From Oricola nitratireducens (GTDB lineage Bacteria; Pseudomonadota; Alphaproteobacteria; Rhizobiales; Rhizobiaceae), in contig NZ_JACZCS010000050.1 of assembly GCF_014904745.1 (NCBI RefSeq), positions 307,617 through 371,616 of the forward strand: a stretch of 64,000 nucleotides of DNA. The letters are read 5' to 3'. Positions 52,854-60,181 of this stretch are shown here, one piece after another. The notes under the pieces were generated by a model that saw only the letters and a list, made by a program, of their open reading frames with translations, did not search any database and was not told where the DNA came from. How positions within the stretch are numbered: position 1 is the first letter of the stretch; each line of letters opens with the position of its first letter. A program made the position numbers and the translations under genes.

Positions 52854-54043
52854 TAGCGGTCCACCTCACCAAACACGATATCGAGGGAGCCGAGGACGGC
52901 GGAGACGTCGGCCAGCATGTGGCCGCGGCAAATGAAATCCATCGCCTGCAGATGCGCGAAACCCGGCGCGCGCAGCTTGACGCGATAGGGTTTGTTGGAG
53001 CCGTCGGAGACGAGGAACACACCGAATTCGCCCTTCGGCGCCTCGACGGCGGCGTAAACCTCTCCGGCCGGCACGTGGTAGCCTTCGGTGTAAAGCTTGA
53101 AGTGATGAATCAGCGCTTCCATCGAGCGCTTCATCTGGCCGCGCTTCGGGGGGACGATCTTGCCATCCGTGTTGGAGACCGGGCCGGTCGCCTCGGTGCC
53201 GAGCAGGCGGTCGACGCACTGGCGCATGATGTGGGCCGACTGGCGCATCTCCTCCATGCGGATCAGGTAGCGGTCGTAGCAGTCGCCGTTCTTGCCGATC
53301 GGGATCCGGAAATCCATCTCGTCGTAGCACTCGTAGGGCTGCGACTTGCGCAGGTCCCATTTGGCGCCCGATCCGCGCACCATGACGCCGGAGAAGCCCC
53401 ACGCCCAGGCGTCTTCCAGCTTGACCACGCCGATATCGACGTTGCGCTGCTTGAAGATGCGGTTGCCGGTCAGAAGCGTGTCGAGGTCGTCGACGACCTT
53501 CAGGAACGGATCGATCCAGTTGCCGATATCCTCGATGAGCTGCTGCGGCAGGTCCTGATGGACGCCGCCGGGGCGGAAATAGGCGGCATGCATGCGCGCG
53601 CCGCAGGCCCGCTCGTAGAACACCATCAGCTTCTCGCGTTCCTCGAACCCCCAGACCGGCGGCGTCAGGGCGCCGACATCCAGCGCCTGGGTGGTAATGT
53701 TGAGGAGATGCGAGAGGATGCGGCCGATTTCGGAGTAGAGAACGCGGATCACCTGCCCGCGCTTCGGCACCTCGATGTCCATCAGGCGCTCCACCGCCAG
53801 CGCGAAGGCGTGTTCCTGGTTCATCGGCGCGACATAGTCGAGGCGGTCGAGATAGGGCACGGCCTGAAGATAGGTCTTGGCCTCCATCAGCTTCTCGGTG
53901 CCGCGATGCAGCAGGCCGATATGCGGATCGACGCGCTCGCAGACCTCGCCGTCGAGCTCGAGGACGAGGCGCAGCACACCGTGCGCGGCCGGATGCTGCG
54001 GGCCGAAATTGATGGTGAAATTGCGGACGTTGTGTTCGGTCAT
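52853..54043 (-). CDS. nuoD: NADH-quinone oxidoreductase subunit D
   Basis: A 396-residue 49-kDa-type subunit that forms the quinone-binding pocket with NuoB. Segments [20 protein letters not shown] (quinone-site histidines), [38 protein letters not shown] and the C-terminal VFGEVDR are intact. It is separate from NuoC, unlike the fused E. coli form. Its ATG overlaps the nuoC stop by four bases. Confidence 0.98.
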   Translation of the reverse strand: MTEHNVRNFTINFGPQHPAAHGVLRLVLELDGEVCERVDPHIGLLHRGTEKLMEAKTYLQAVPYLDRLDYVAPMNQEHAFALAVERLMDIEVPKRGQVIRVLYSEIGRILSHLLNITTQALDVGALTPPVWGFEEREKLMVFYERACGARMHAAYFRPGGVHQDLPQQLIEDIGNWIDPFLKVVDDLDTLLTGNRIFKQRNVDIGVVKLEDAWAWGFSGVMVRGSGAKWDLRKSQPYECYDEMDFRIPIGKNGDCYDRYLIRMEEMRQSAHIMRQCVDRLLGTEATGPVSNTDGKIVPPKRGQMKRSMEALIHHFKLYTEGYHVPAGEVYAAVEAPKGEFGVFLVSDGSNKPYRVKLRAPGFAHLQAMDFICRGHMLADVSAVLGSLDIVFGEVDR

Positions 54044-54648
54044 GATTTGGCCTTCTCATCACCCGGCAGCACGTAGTCCGTGCCTTCCCAAGGCGAAAGG
54101 AAATCGAAATCGCGGAATTCCTGGCGCAGCTTCACCGGCTCGTAGACGACGCGTTTCTGCTCGTCGTCGTAACGCACCTCGACGAAGCCCGTGAGCGGGA
54201 AGTCCTTCCTGAGCGGATGACCCTCGAAACCGTAATCCGTCAAAAGACGCCGCAGGTCCGGATGGCCGGAAAACAGGATACCGTACATGTCGTAGGTTTC
54301 GCGCTCGTACCAGTTGGCGCCCGGGAAGACGCCGACCGCGCTCGGAATGGCCGTGTCCTCGTCGGTCTCGACCTTGATGCGGATGCGCTGGTTCAGGGTC
54401 GGCGACAGGAGATGATAGACGACATCGAAACGGCGGTCGCGGCCCGGATAGTCGGCCGCGGTGATGTCGATGATGGAGACGAATTTCAGCTGCACATTGT
54501 CGCGCAGCGCGGTCAGCAACTGAATCAGGCTGCCGATGCTCGTCGTGACCGCCAGTTCGCCAAACGCGATATGCGTCTCGTAGTCGATACCGTCCAGCTC
54601 GTCGGAAAGCGTGCTGACAAGATCCTGTAGGGTTTCTGTCGTGGCCAT
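54040..54648 (-). CDS. nuoC: NADH-quinone oxidoreductase subunit C
   Basis: A 202-residue 30-kDa-type subunit. The signature [20 protein letters not shown] and the following [20 protein letters not shown] identify it. ATG 54648 ([10 protein letters not shown]) is chosen because the longer frame upstream is antisense-like within nuoB. Confidence 0.97.
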   Translation of the reverse strand: MATTETLQDLVSTLSDELDGIDYETHIAFGELAVTTSIGSLIQLLTALRDNVQLKFVSIIDITAADYPGRDRRFDVVYHLLSPTLNQRIRIKVETDEDTAIPSAVGVFPGANWYERETYDMYGILFSGHPDLRRLLTDYGFEGHPLRKDFPLTGFVEVRYDDEQKRVVYEPVKLRQEFRDFDFLSPWEGTDYVLPGDEKAKS

Positions 54649-54679
54649 CTTGATTGCGGCTCCGTTGCCTTTCGACCGA

Positions 54680-55255
54680 TCAGCGTTCGATCGTGCCGGT
54701 GCGGCGGATTTTCTTTTGCAGGAGAAGGACGCCGTAGAGTAGCGCCTCCGCGGTCGGCGGGCAGCCGGGCACGTAGATGTCGACCGGCACCACGCGGTCG
54801 CAGCCGCGCACCACGGAATAGGAATAGTGATAGTAGCCGCCGCCATTGGCGCAGGAGCCCATGGAGATGACGTAGCGCGGCTCCGGCATCTGGTCGTAGA
54901 CCTTGCGCAGGGCGGGCGCCATCTTGTTGGTCAGCGTGCCGGCGACGATCATCACGTCGGACTGGCGCGGGGAACCGCGCGGCGCGAAACCGTAGCGCTC
55001 GGCGTCATAGCGCGGCATCGACGTCTGCATCATCTCGACGGCGCAGCAGGCCAGACCGAAGGTCATCCACATCAGCGAGCCGGTGCGCGCCCAGGTGATC
55101 AGTTCGTCCGTCGAGGTGACGAGAAAGCCCTTGTCGGCCAGCTCGTTGTTCATCTCGCCGAAAAAAGGATCGTCGGCGCCTGCGGGCTTGCCCGTCTTCG
55201 GATCGATGACGCCCTTTGGCTGCGGCGCGACGAGCGTGGTATCGCTCAATCCCAT
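54680..55255 (-). CDS. nuoB: NADH-quinone oxidoreductase subunit B
   Basis: A 191-residue subunit carrying the terminal N2 cluster. Its cysteine ligands are visible: LACCAVEMM (the unusual adjacent pair), [20 protein letters not shown] and [17 protein letters not shown] 55255 overlaps the end of nuoA by ten bases. Confidence 0.98.
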   Translation of the reverse strand: MGLSDTTLVAPQPKGVIDPKTGKPAGADDPFFGEMNNELADKGFLVTSTDELITWARTGSLMWMTFGLACCAVEMMQTSMPRYDAERYGFAPRGSPRQSDVMIVAGTLTNKMAPALRKVYDQMPEPRYVISMGSCANGGGYYHYSYSVVRGCDRVVPVDIYVPGCPPTAEALLYGVLLLQKKIRRTGTIER

Positions 55256-55611
55256 TCGAGCGCTCCCTTCTTCCATTCATAGATGAAGCCGATCGTCAGG
55301 ACGCCGAGAAACACCATCATCGACCAGAAGCCCAGCATGCCGATCTTGGAGAAGGAGACCGCCCAGGGAAACAGGAAGGCCACTTCAAGATCGAAGATGA
55401 TGAACAGGATCGAGACAAGATAGAATCGCACGTCGAATTTCATGCGGGCGTCGTCGAAGGCGTTGAACCCGCACTCATAGGCCGACAATTTTTCGGGATC
55501 CGGATTCTTGTGGGCGACGACGAAGGGAGCGATCAGCAGAGCCCCTCCGATGACGGCGCTAACGACAAGAAAAATGATGATCGGCAAATAGGATGCGATG
55601 ACTGCGTCCAT
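55246..55611 (-). CDS. nuoA: NADH-quinone oxidoreductase subunit A
   Basis: A 121-residue subunit with three TM helices. The long loop containing [20 protein letters not shown] carries the conserved Cys used as a marker of the active/deactive transition in mitochondrial homologues. It is the first gene of the nuo operon. The promoter should lie within 55612-55858, where I could not single out one convincing site. Confidence 0.97.
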   Translation of the reverse strand: MDAVIASYLPIIIFLVVSAVIGGALLIAPFVVAHKNPDPEKLSAYECGFNAFDDARMKFDVRFYLVSILFIIFDLEVAFLFPWAVSFSKIGMLGFWSMMVFLGVLTIGFIYEWKKGALEWD

Positions 55612-55858
55612 GGTCTGGCTTCACCAATTCGTTGCGCGGCGGGAGTGTCCCTTTCCCCTCCCGGGGAATTCGCAAACAGACGCCCGCGCCGCTGTTCCGA
55701 TGACCACGGGTTAGACCTTGGGACGTTTCTACGCAAGTGCAACATAAGCCAAAATATGCGTGAAACTTCGTTCAAAAGCGCGTTTGCGCCTGCGCGATGC
55801 GCCCGCGCATGCGGCAACGCAAAACGTGCAAAAAACGCAATATATAAAAGAAGAAAAA

Positions 55859-55935
55859 TGGCGCGAGTGACGGGGCTCGAACCCGCGACCTCCGGCGTGA
55901 CAGGCCGGCACTCTAACCAGCTGAGCTACACCCGC
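55859..55935 (-). tRNA. tRNA-Asp (GTC)
   Basis: A 77-nt cloverleaf on the minus strand: 5' GCGGGTG acceptor (55935 downward), D-arm TAGCTCAGCTGGTTAGAG, anticodon loop CTGTCAC with GTC, T-arm GGTTCGAGCC, acceptor CACTCGC, G73 and encoded CCA. All stems pair, with one G-U in the acceptor. Confidence 0.97.
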
Positions 55936-55972
55936 GCATTGCTTCGACTTGCGGGCCGAAGCGTGAGCGGTC

Positions 55973-56001
55973 ACTTAAGCGGTTCCCCATACCCTGTCAA
56001 G
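55973..56001 (-). promoter_or_regulatory. Promoter of tRNA-Asp
   Basis: On the minus strand CTTGAC (56001-55996), a 17-base spacer and TTAAGT (55978-55973), about 38 bp before the tRNA 5' end. Confidence 0.7.
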
Positions 56002-56082
56002 CGCGCTGCAGAGCTTGTGTCGCGTTTTTGTGAAAGGGCGAAAATGCGTGCCGCCCGGGCGGTGTGCGAGCGTCGACAAACG

Positions 56083-56111
56083 CTTGCATCGGCGCGCATT
56101 CCCGCTTAGAT
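56083..56111 (+). promoter_or_regulatory. Promoter of tRNA-Val
   Basis: CTTGCA (56083-56088), a 17-base spacer and TTAGAT (56106-56111), 15 bp before the tRNA 5' end. Confidence 0.65.
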
Positions 56112-56125
56112 ACGCGCCACGGTCC

Positions 56126-56201
<76 letters not shown>

Positions 56202-56236
56202 ATCTTTTCAATGACTTAGCGGTTTAACTACCAGCA

Positions 56237-56260
56237 ACCGCCACGAAAACCGCCACGAAA
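56237..56260. repeat. Tandem 12-bp repeat 36 bp beyond tRNA-Val
   Basis: ACCGCCACGAAA occurs twice without a gap (56237-56248 and 56249-56260). The position just past a tRNA 3' end is where integrase arm-binding sites usually lie, but no integrase gene is visible in the window. Confidence 0.6.
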
Positions 56261-56336
56261 ACATGCCCCGGAACTCTGGGCTTCCGACGTCAAGAATCGG
56301 CAGATAACGGCGTTTAAGTGCAGAAGACGTTAACTA

Positions 56337-56630
56337 TCAGACGAGGGCTTTCGAGGCCTTTTCGAGGTCTGCGAACCACCTGTCTTCGACCGCCTTCGCG
56401 GCCTCCCATGGGGACGGTGCAATGCCGGCGCTGTCGGCGCCCCAGGGCACAGCCGGGACATGCCCTTGGTAGCTCCAGTACCACTGCCCAGCGGCCGGTG
56501 CCTGGCCCTACAGGTAGATGCGCCCGACGCTGCCACGGTGCTCCGGCGCAGCGCATGCGAAATCGTTGTCCCGTTCGGACCACGTTCGCCGCCAGCGCAG
56601 CTTGAGTTCGATGTCCGCGTCGTTGCCCAT
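56337..56630 (-). pseudogene. Small hypothetical gene broken by an in-frame TAG
   Basis: From ATG 56630 the frame reads 40 codons (MGNDADIELKLRWRRTWSER onward, ending SVGRIYL), hits TAG at 56508-56510, and continues in the same frame for 56 codons (GQWYWSYQGHVPAVPWG, WEAAKAVEDRWFADLEK) to TGA at 56337-56339. The two halves join into the pattern of small alphaproteobacterial orphan proteins with a VGRIY ... W-W/F-W core, so I read it as one gene inactivated by a nonsense codon. The function is unknown. Confidence 0.55.
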
Positions 56631-56860
56631 GTTCGTCCGGCATACCGCTTGAACCGGAACCGGGCAAGAACGTCCCTGCCCCGCTGATTCGTGTTCTCCG
56701 GCTTCCCGGGTCAGGCAGCCTCGCCGTCCGGTCGTCCATCCTCCAGAGCCGGGCACTGCGTCGAGCGCGGTCCGCTGGCGCGGCCGGCGCAAACGGGCTT
56801 TAGATCTTTCCTGGATCCTGCCAAGTACGGTCTCCGACTGCAGGAACAGGAGACTGACTC

Positions 56861-57271
56861 ATGGCACACGGACGACCCGGCGGCGACGGAGGCGCAATCG
56901 GCGCTGTCTATGGAAGCATGGCGGCAGCGGCCGTGGGCGGCATGATGGCGTTCCCGCTCATCCACGTCGCGGCGCGCGTCTACTGGCTGCTGTGGCCTGT
57001 AACCGTTCCGGCATCGATCGCCTACCTGGCCTTCGGCGCGTTCGGCGACGAAACCCTGCTGATCTGGCTGCGAGTGAAACTCTCTGCGGCGACGTGGCTG
57101 CGAGAGACGGCGTTCCTCGCCCTTACGGACCCGGTCTCGCTTGCCATTCACAACCCGGTCATCTTCGGTGTCATCGCACCCGTCGCTACGTGGTGCGGCC
57201 TCTTCGCGTTCTTCTGGCTCCGCCTCCACGTCGGTCGAGCCCTTCGCCGCCGTCGGCTCGCCCGTATCTAA
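56861..57271 (+). CDS. Hypothetical membrane protein
   Basis: A 136-residue protein with three hydrophobic segments (AAAAVGGMMAFPLIHVAARV, VYWLLWPVTVPASIAYLAFG, FGVIAPVATWCGLFAFFWLR) and a basic C-terminus (RALRRRRLARI). AGGAG lies eight bases before the ATG, which supports translation. It resembles the membrane part of conjugation-related proteins in general layout, but I recognise no family. It lies in the accessory segment after tRNA-Val. Confidence 0.6.
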   Translation: MAHGRPGGDGGAIGAVYGSMAAAAVGGMMAFPLIHVAARVYWLLWPVTVPASIAYLAFGAFGDETLLIWLRVKLSAATWLRETAFLALTDPVSLAIHNPVIFGVIAPVATWCGLFAFFWLRLHVGRALRRRRLARI

Positions 57272-57305
57272 CGGAACCGCCTACAAAGCACGAGTTGCGT
57301 TAGAT

Positions 57306-57533
57306 ATGGGATCCGACGACGAGACCGCCGCGCTTTACAGGCGCTTCCGCGACATCCTGCACGAAGAGCCGTCCGCGGAAGCCGCACTGCGCGAGTACCG
57401 CCTGAGAGAGGCGCGGGAAGCGATCCTCCGGCAGTTGGACATCGACCGCCGGAACGCCGTCGAACGCGGCATTTGGGAACTGTACCGCAATTCCCGGGTC
57501 GCGCCCGCGCTCGATGCGATGTCTGACGATTAG
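57306..57533 (+). CDS. Small charged hypothetical protein
   Basis: A 75-residue helical protein (MGSDDETAALYRRFRDILHE, YRLREAREAILRQLDIDRRN). The high Arg/Glu content suggests a coiled coil. The ribosome site is weak; a longer frame upstream has no protein-like composition. It follows the membrane gene at 56861 by 34 bp and may be co-transcribed. No family recognised. Confidence 0.4.
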   Translation: MGSDDETAALYRRFRDILHEEPSAEAALREYRLREAREAILRQLDIDRRNAVERGIWELYRNSRVAPALDAMSDD

Positions 57534-57551
57534 TCCGCGCCCCCAGCGCTA

Positions 57552-57595
57552 GGATTTCGACACGCGGGGCCCTTCAAATACGGATTTTGACACGC
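57552..57595. repeat. Two 14-bp direct repeats exactly 30 bp apart
   Basis: GGATTTCGACACGC (57552-57565) and GGATTTTGACACGC (57582-57595) differ at one base and repeat at 30 bp, about three helical turns. The second contains a TTGACA-like -35 hexamer. Confidence 0.55.
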
Positions 57596-57759
57596 CTCCC
57601 GGAGACGCGACTGGAACGACCGCCGCGTATCGACTAGGGGGTCAGCCGCAAGACAGGGCAAGGCATCGCCGACGGGCGAGACGCGCGCGGAGCGGCGGAA
57701 TCGCGCGATGTTTCGGTTCTGTTGCCACAGAACATCCGGCAAGTCGGAGAAGACAGAAG

Positions 57760-58098
57760 TCAGTTCATGAAAGGCGACGGCGGCTCCTCCAGCCGCAGCC
57801 GCGCCTCCTCGGCCGAAATCGGGTACGTCACGACCGCGTTTACGTATCCCCACGCAATTACGGCGACCTCGAACGCGATGTCGTCGTCTGGCTCGCCTAC
57901 CAGGCGGTAGCGCCGACCCGACCGGGTCTCGGCCTCGCCGGCGGCGGCATCGATCCGGACGAGCGCCGTCGATATCCTCCCCTTTGCCTCGCGGTCGGCA
58001 CGCAGCCCGGCGAGATGCATGTCGCCGGACGGGTGCATCAGGATGCCCCACCTGACAAGCGCGACCTCTGGCTCCTCGTCGGCGGGAGGCGCGAGCAT
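57760..58098 (-). CDS. Hypothetical protein of accessory segment
   Basis: A 112-residue ORF beginning MLAPPADEEPEVALVRWGIL, with MHPSGDMHLAGLRAD, RSGRRYRLVGEPDDDIAFE and VIAWGYVNAVVTYPISAEEA. The SGRRYRLVG ... W pattern recalls a DUF6634-like group of small rhizobial proteins, but I am not sure. The frame is open upstream to 58380 with low-complexity residues, so the start is uncertain. Confidence 0.5.
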   Translation of the reverse strand: MLAPPADEEPEVALVRWGILMHPSGDMHLAGLRADREAKGRISTALVRIDAAAGEAETRSGRRYRLVGEPDDDIAFEVAVIAWGYVNAVVTYPISAEEARLRLEEPPSPFMN

Positions 58099-58362
58099 CA
58101 GGACTGAGCCCTTCCTGTTTCCGTCATCGACCGCTCCTCCCCTCGCTCCGGATGGTTCCTTCGGTTGCCGCCGATCGTTTTGCCAGCACGCGGCCAATCC
58201 AAACGCCGACGGCACCTGTTTGTTCGCGCCGGGTGCCCAGTCTGACTCGCGACATGGGATTCGCTTCCCTCGCCGTGGTGGGCCGCCTTCCCTCCGGCTA
58301 GAGACGAAGGGTTCGGCATCGGCGCGCATGGCACCAACGGAAGGCGCGTCGGTCGATGCGGA

Positions 58363-58439
58363 ACCGCCCGCCATACGCACTCGGTGAACTGCGTATAGCG
58401 GGCGGTACAGTAGGTTTGTTGGCTACTGTAACGGCCCGC
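58363..58439. repeat. Overlapping inverted repeats sharing one arm
   Basis: ACCGCCCGCCATACGCA (58363-58379) pairs with TGCGTATAGCGGGCGGT (58390-58406), 16 of 17 bases. The same GCGGGC (58398-58403) also pairs with GCCCGC (58434-58439) as the outer arm of a second structure whose inner arms TACAGTAG (58406-58413) and CTACTGTA (58423-58430) are perfect. The two hairpins are mutually exclusive. Confidence 0.7.
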
Positions 58440-58553
58440 GCAGACGGGATGCTGGAGACGATCCGGGAAAAGTCTCCAGCGGGCACTGCAGACAATACGC
58501 GGACTGTCCATAGCGGCGCGTTACGATCAATCTGGCGGATAAACGTAATGGCG

Positions 58554-58583
58554 GTTATGGCCTGTTCGGCAGATGGCCATAAC
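58554..58583. repeat. 9-bp perfect inverted repeat
   Basis: GTTATGGCC (58554-58562) and GGCCATAAC (58575-58583), 12 bases apart, in the same gene-free stretch. Confidence 0.6.
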
Positions 58584-58907
58584 GGTGTCTCGGCCACATA
58601 TGATGCACGGAGGATCATGGCCTGAAATCGTGGCGAATGCCTCCATGACCACAACCTACCCTGGACCGACCGGATAACACACGTGCGATCTCCTTCGCGA
58701 AGCCGGAAAGTTGCCATCTGCGGCATCTTGGATGAATGGCCGAAAGGGGGCCGGAAGCGGACTATCGGGTATTATACCGAAGGACAGATTAGCAGCCGCC
58801 ACGCCCCCCGTCCGAGCGTTCCGTGCGAAGCGCGATCCGTTCTTCGGTGGAGCTTGAGTCGAGAGATGATGCTTGGAAGTCAAGAAACTCCAAATATAGT
58901 ACTTTGA

Positions 58908-59411
58908 TCACACTTTTAGAAGCGGGATGCGGGTATGGATCGTCGCTGTGACCATCAAGAAGACAATAAAAGGAACAACGCTGAGAGCGGTTGCGATGAT
59001 CGCCTGTTTCACCCGAGTGTATTTCACGCACAGAATACACGCGTTGCGCCAGACTTGTCCTAACAGGTCATCGCGAAATTTGGCCTCACTGCAGTCGAGG
59101 AATTCTTTGATATAATTGACCTCAGTGCGCTCCTGTATCCGCTTGAAGAATACCAGACTGTTTTCACCCCCGTTGTCATCAGGAAAACTAGCCTTGAAGA
59201 GATGGTAGTAGGAGGTGAGCAATCCTACTAACAGAATGGCACCGGGCATTGTCACATACCAAAGTCTCAAGTCACCAGTTGACAGGTTGACGGCGGCGAT
59301 GACGAAGATCAGCGTATTGACCCCGAACAGCCCGTTGATGCGCGCCTCCACGCGAGGAAAGAAAGTTAGCAAGCGGTCCAATTGGCGCTGGATAATATCG
59401 ATGTCATTCAC
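58908..59411 (-). CDS. PycTM-like membrane effector (DUF5706, Pycsar effector domain)
   Basis: A 167-residue protein with three hydrophobic segments: VNTLIFVIAAVNL and LWYVTMPGAILLVGLLTSYY in the first half, and AIIATALSVVPFIVFLMVTA near the end. Between them is the pattern of Pycsar/CBASS membrane effectors: a F-P after the second helix (KASFPDDNGG), SLVFFKRI, then a long cytosolic helix with DDLLGQVWRNACILCVKY and a Lys. Such effectors impair the membrane on binding a cyclic nucleotide. ATG 59411 overlaps the E2-like stop by four bases. It is last in the operon. AT-rich compared with the core genes. Confidence 0.75.
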   Translation of the reverse strand: MNDIDIIQRQLDRLLTFFPRVEARINGLFGVNTLIFVIAAVNLSTGDLRLWYVTMPGAILLVGLLTSYYHLFKASFPDDNGGENSLVFFKRIQERTEVNYIKEFLDCSEAKFRDDLLGQVWRNACILCVKYTRVKQAIIATALSVVPFIVFLMVTATIHTRIPLLKV

Positions 59412-60181
59412 GGCTTTTCCCTTCCGGTTTCCTCAATTCGGTCCTCATGTGCAGCGAGCGGACACCCGCGCATCGTTCTGCAGCACTTCTCACCGTCATT
59501 GAAGACGTGCTGCCAATACCGATCCAGAGCTTTGCGACGGAGCTGCTCGGTGAACGCCAGATCGACCAGTAGCTGCCGCTTCCTGCAGTCTGTCCGAAGT
59601 ATCCTGACCATGCGCCCTCGGGCACGGCGCCGACACCCGCGTGGACAGCGTGCCCGACCGTTTATCGGGTGCCTCTTTTCGTCAAACAGGTGCAGCTTAG
59701 GATCGGTCAGCCAGTTCGGGTCGCCTAGGCGCGCGGAAGCATATTCTTCCTCCACTCCGGCCTCCGCGGCGAGTGCTAAAGCACGTTCATGGTGAGGACC
59801 CGCGTCACCATGATCGAGGGCTTGTTTCACCGGCCAGACGCGCGTGAGTTCCGCCGCGCCTTGGCACCTGAGAAACTGGTCAAGCTGCACCCACCATTGA
59901 CCGGCTTCCTTCACTGATCGAACAGTCAGGTAGTGCAATCCGAGGCAGAACGTCCTGTCTCCCTGTATATGCCGCTCAGGACAGCGAGATGGCAGGTCGG
60001 TGCCAGGCGCTTCCTCGCGTACTCGCGGCTGTCGTCTCCCGAATATATGCAGGCGCAGTCCGCTGGTGGCCCAAGGTGTCTTCGGCACCCGGGCACGACC
60101 AACGAGAGACTCGCTGTTCAACGTTTCGACAGAGAACCAAGCTGGCGCCGTATCAGCCAGGTACAAGGTAGCTGATTTCAC
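59408..60181 (-). CDS. Stand-alone E2-like protein with cysteine-rich C-terminal tail
   Basis: A 257-residue protein. Residues about 40-150 fit the prokaryotic E2-like fold: SRCPERHIQGDRTFCLGLH with a candidate His71 and catalytic Cys79, then QWWVQLDQFLRCQ, TRVWP, and LDHGDAGPHHERALALAAE. The last 80 residues are Cys-rich (C179, C183, C199, C233, C234, C240) and may bind zinc. No E1 (ThiF) or JAB gene is nearby, as in short type II CBASS. I infer thioester or conjugation chemistry acting on the cyclase. The GTG start overlaps the cyclase stop (GTGA). Family assignment is from pattern memory. Confidence 0.6.
   Translation of the reverse strand: MKSATLYLADTAPAWFSVETLNSESLVGRARVPKTPWATSGLRLHIFGRRQPRVREEAPGTDLPSRCPERHIQGDRTFCLGLHYLTVRSVKEAGQWWVQLDQFLRCQGAAELTRVWPVKQALDHGDAGPHHERALALAAEAGVEEEYASARLGDPNWLTDPKLHLFDEKRHPINGRARCPRGCRRRARGRMVRILRTDCRKRQLLVDLAFTEQLRRKALDRYWQHVFNDGEKCCRTMRGCPLAAHEDRIEETGREKP

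Larger units (their letters stand above)
58099..58907. other. About 800 bp of accessory DNA with no supportable gene
   Basis: ORFs exist on both strands but their translations lack protein-like composition. The notable content is the cluster of inverted repeats at 58363-58439 and 58554-58583. Confidence 0.5.

Noticed and set aside
58298..58726. 142-codon minus-strand ORF in the gene-free part of the island
   Set aside because: It runs through the inverted-repeat cluster, has no recognisable domain or good start, and its Arg/Ser-rich end looks non-coding.
59408..60181. Reading the 257-residue protein as a full Cap2 (E1-E2 fusion)
   Set aside because: It is far too short and lacks any ThiF/E1 nucleotide-binding motif; only the E2-like part and a Cys-rich tail are present.
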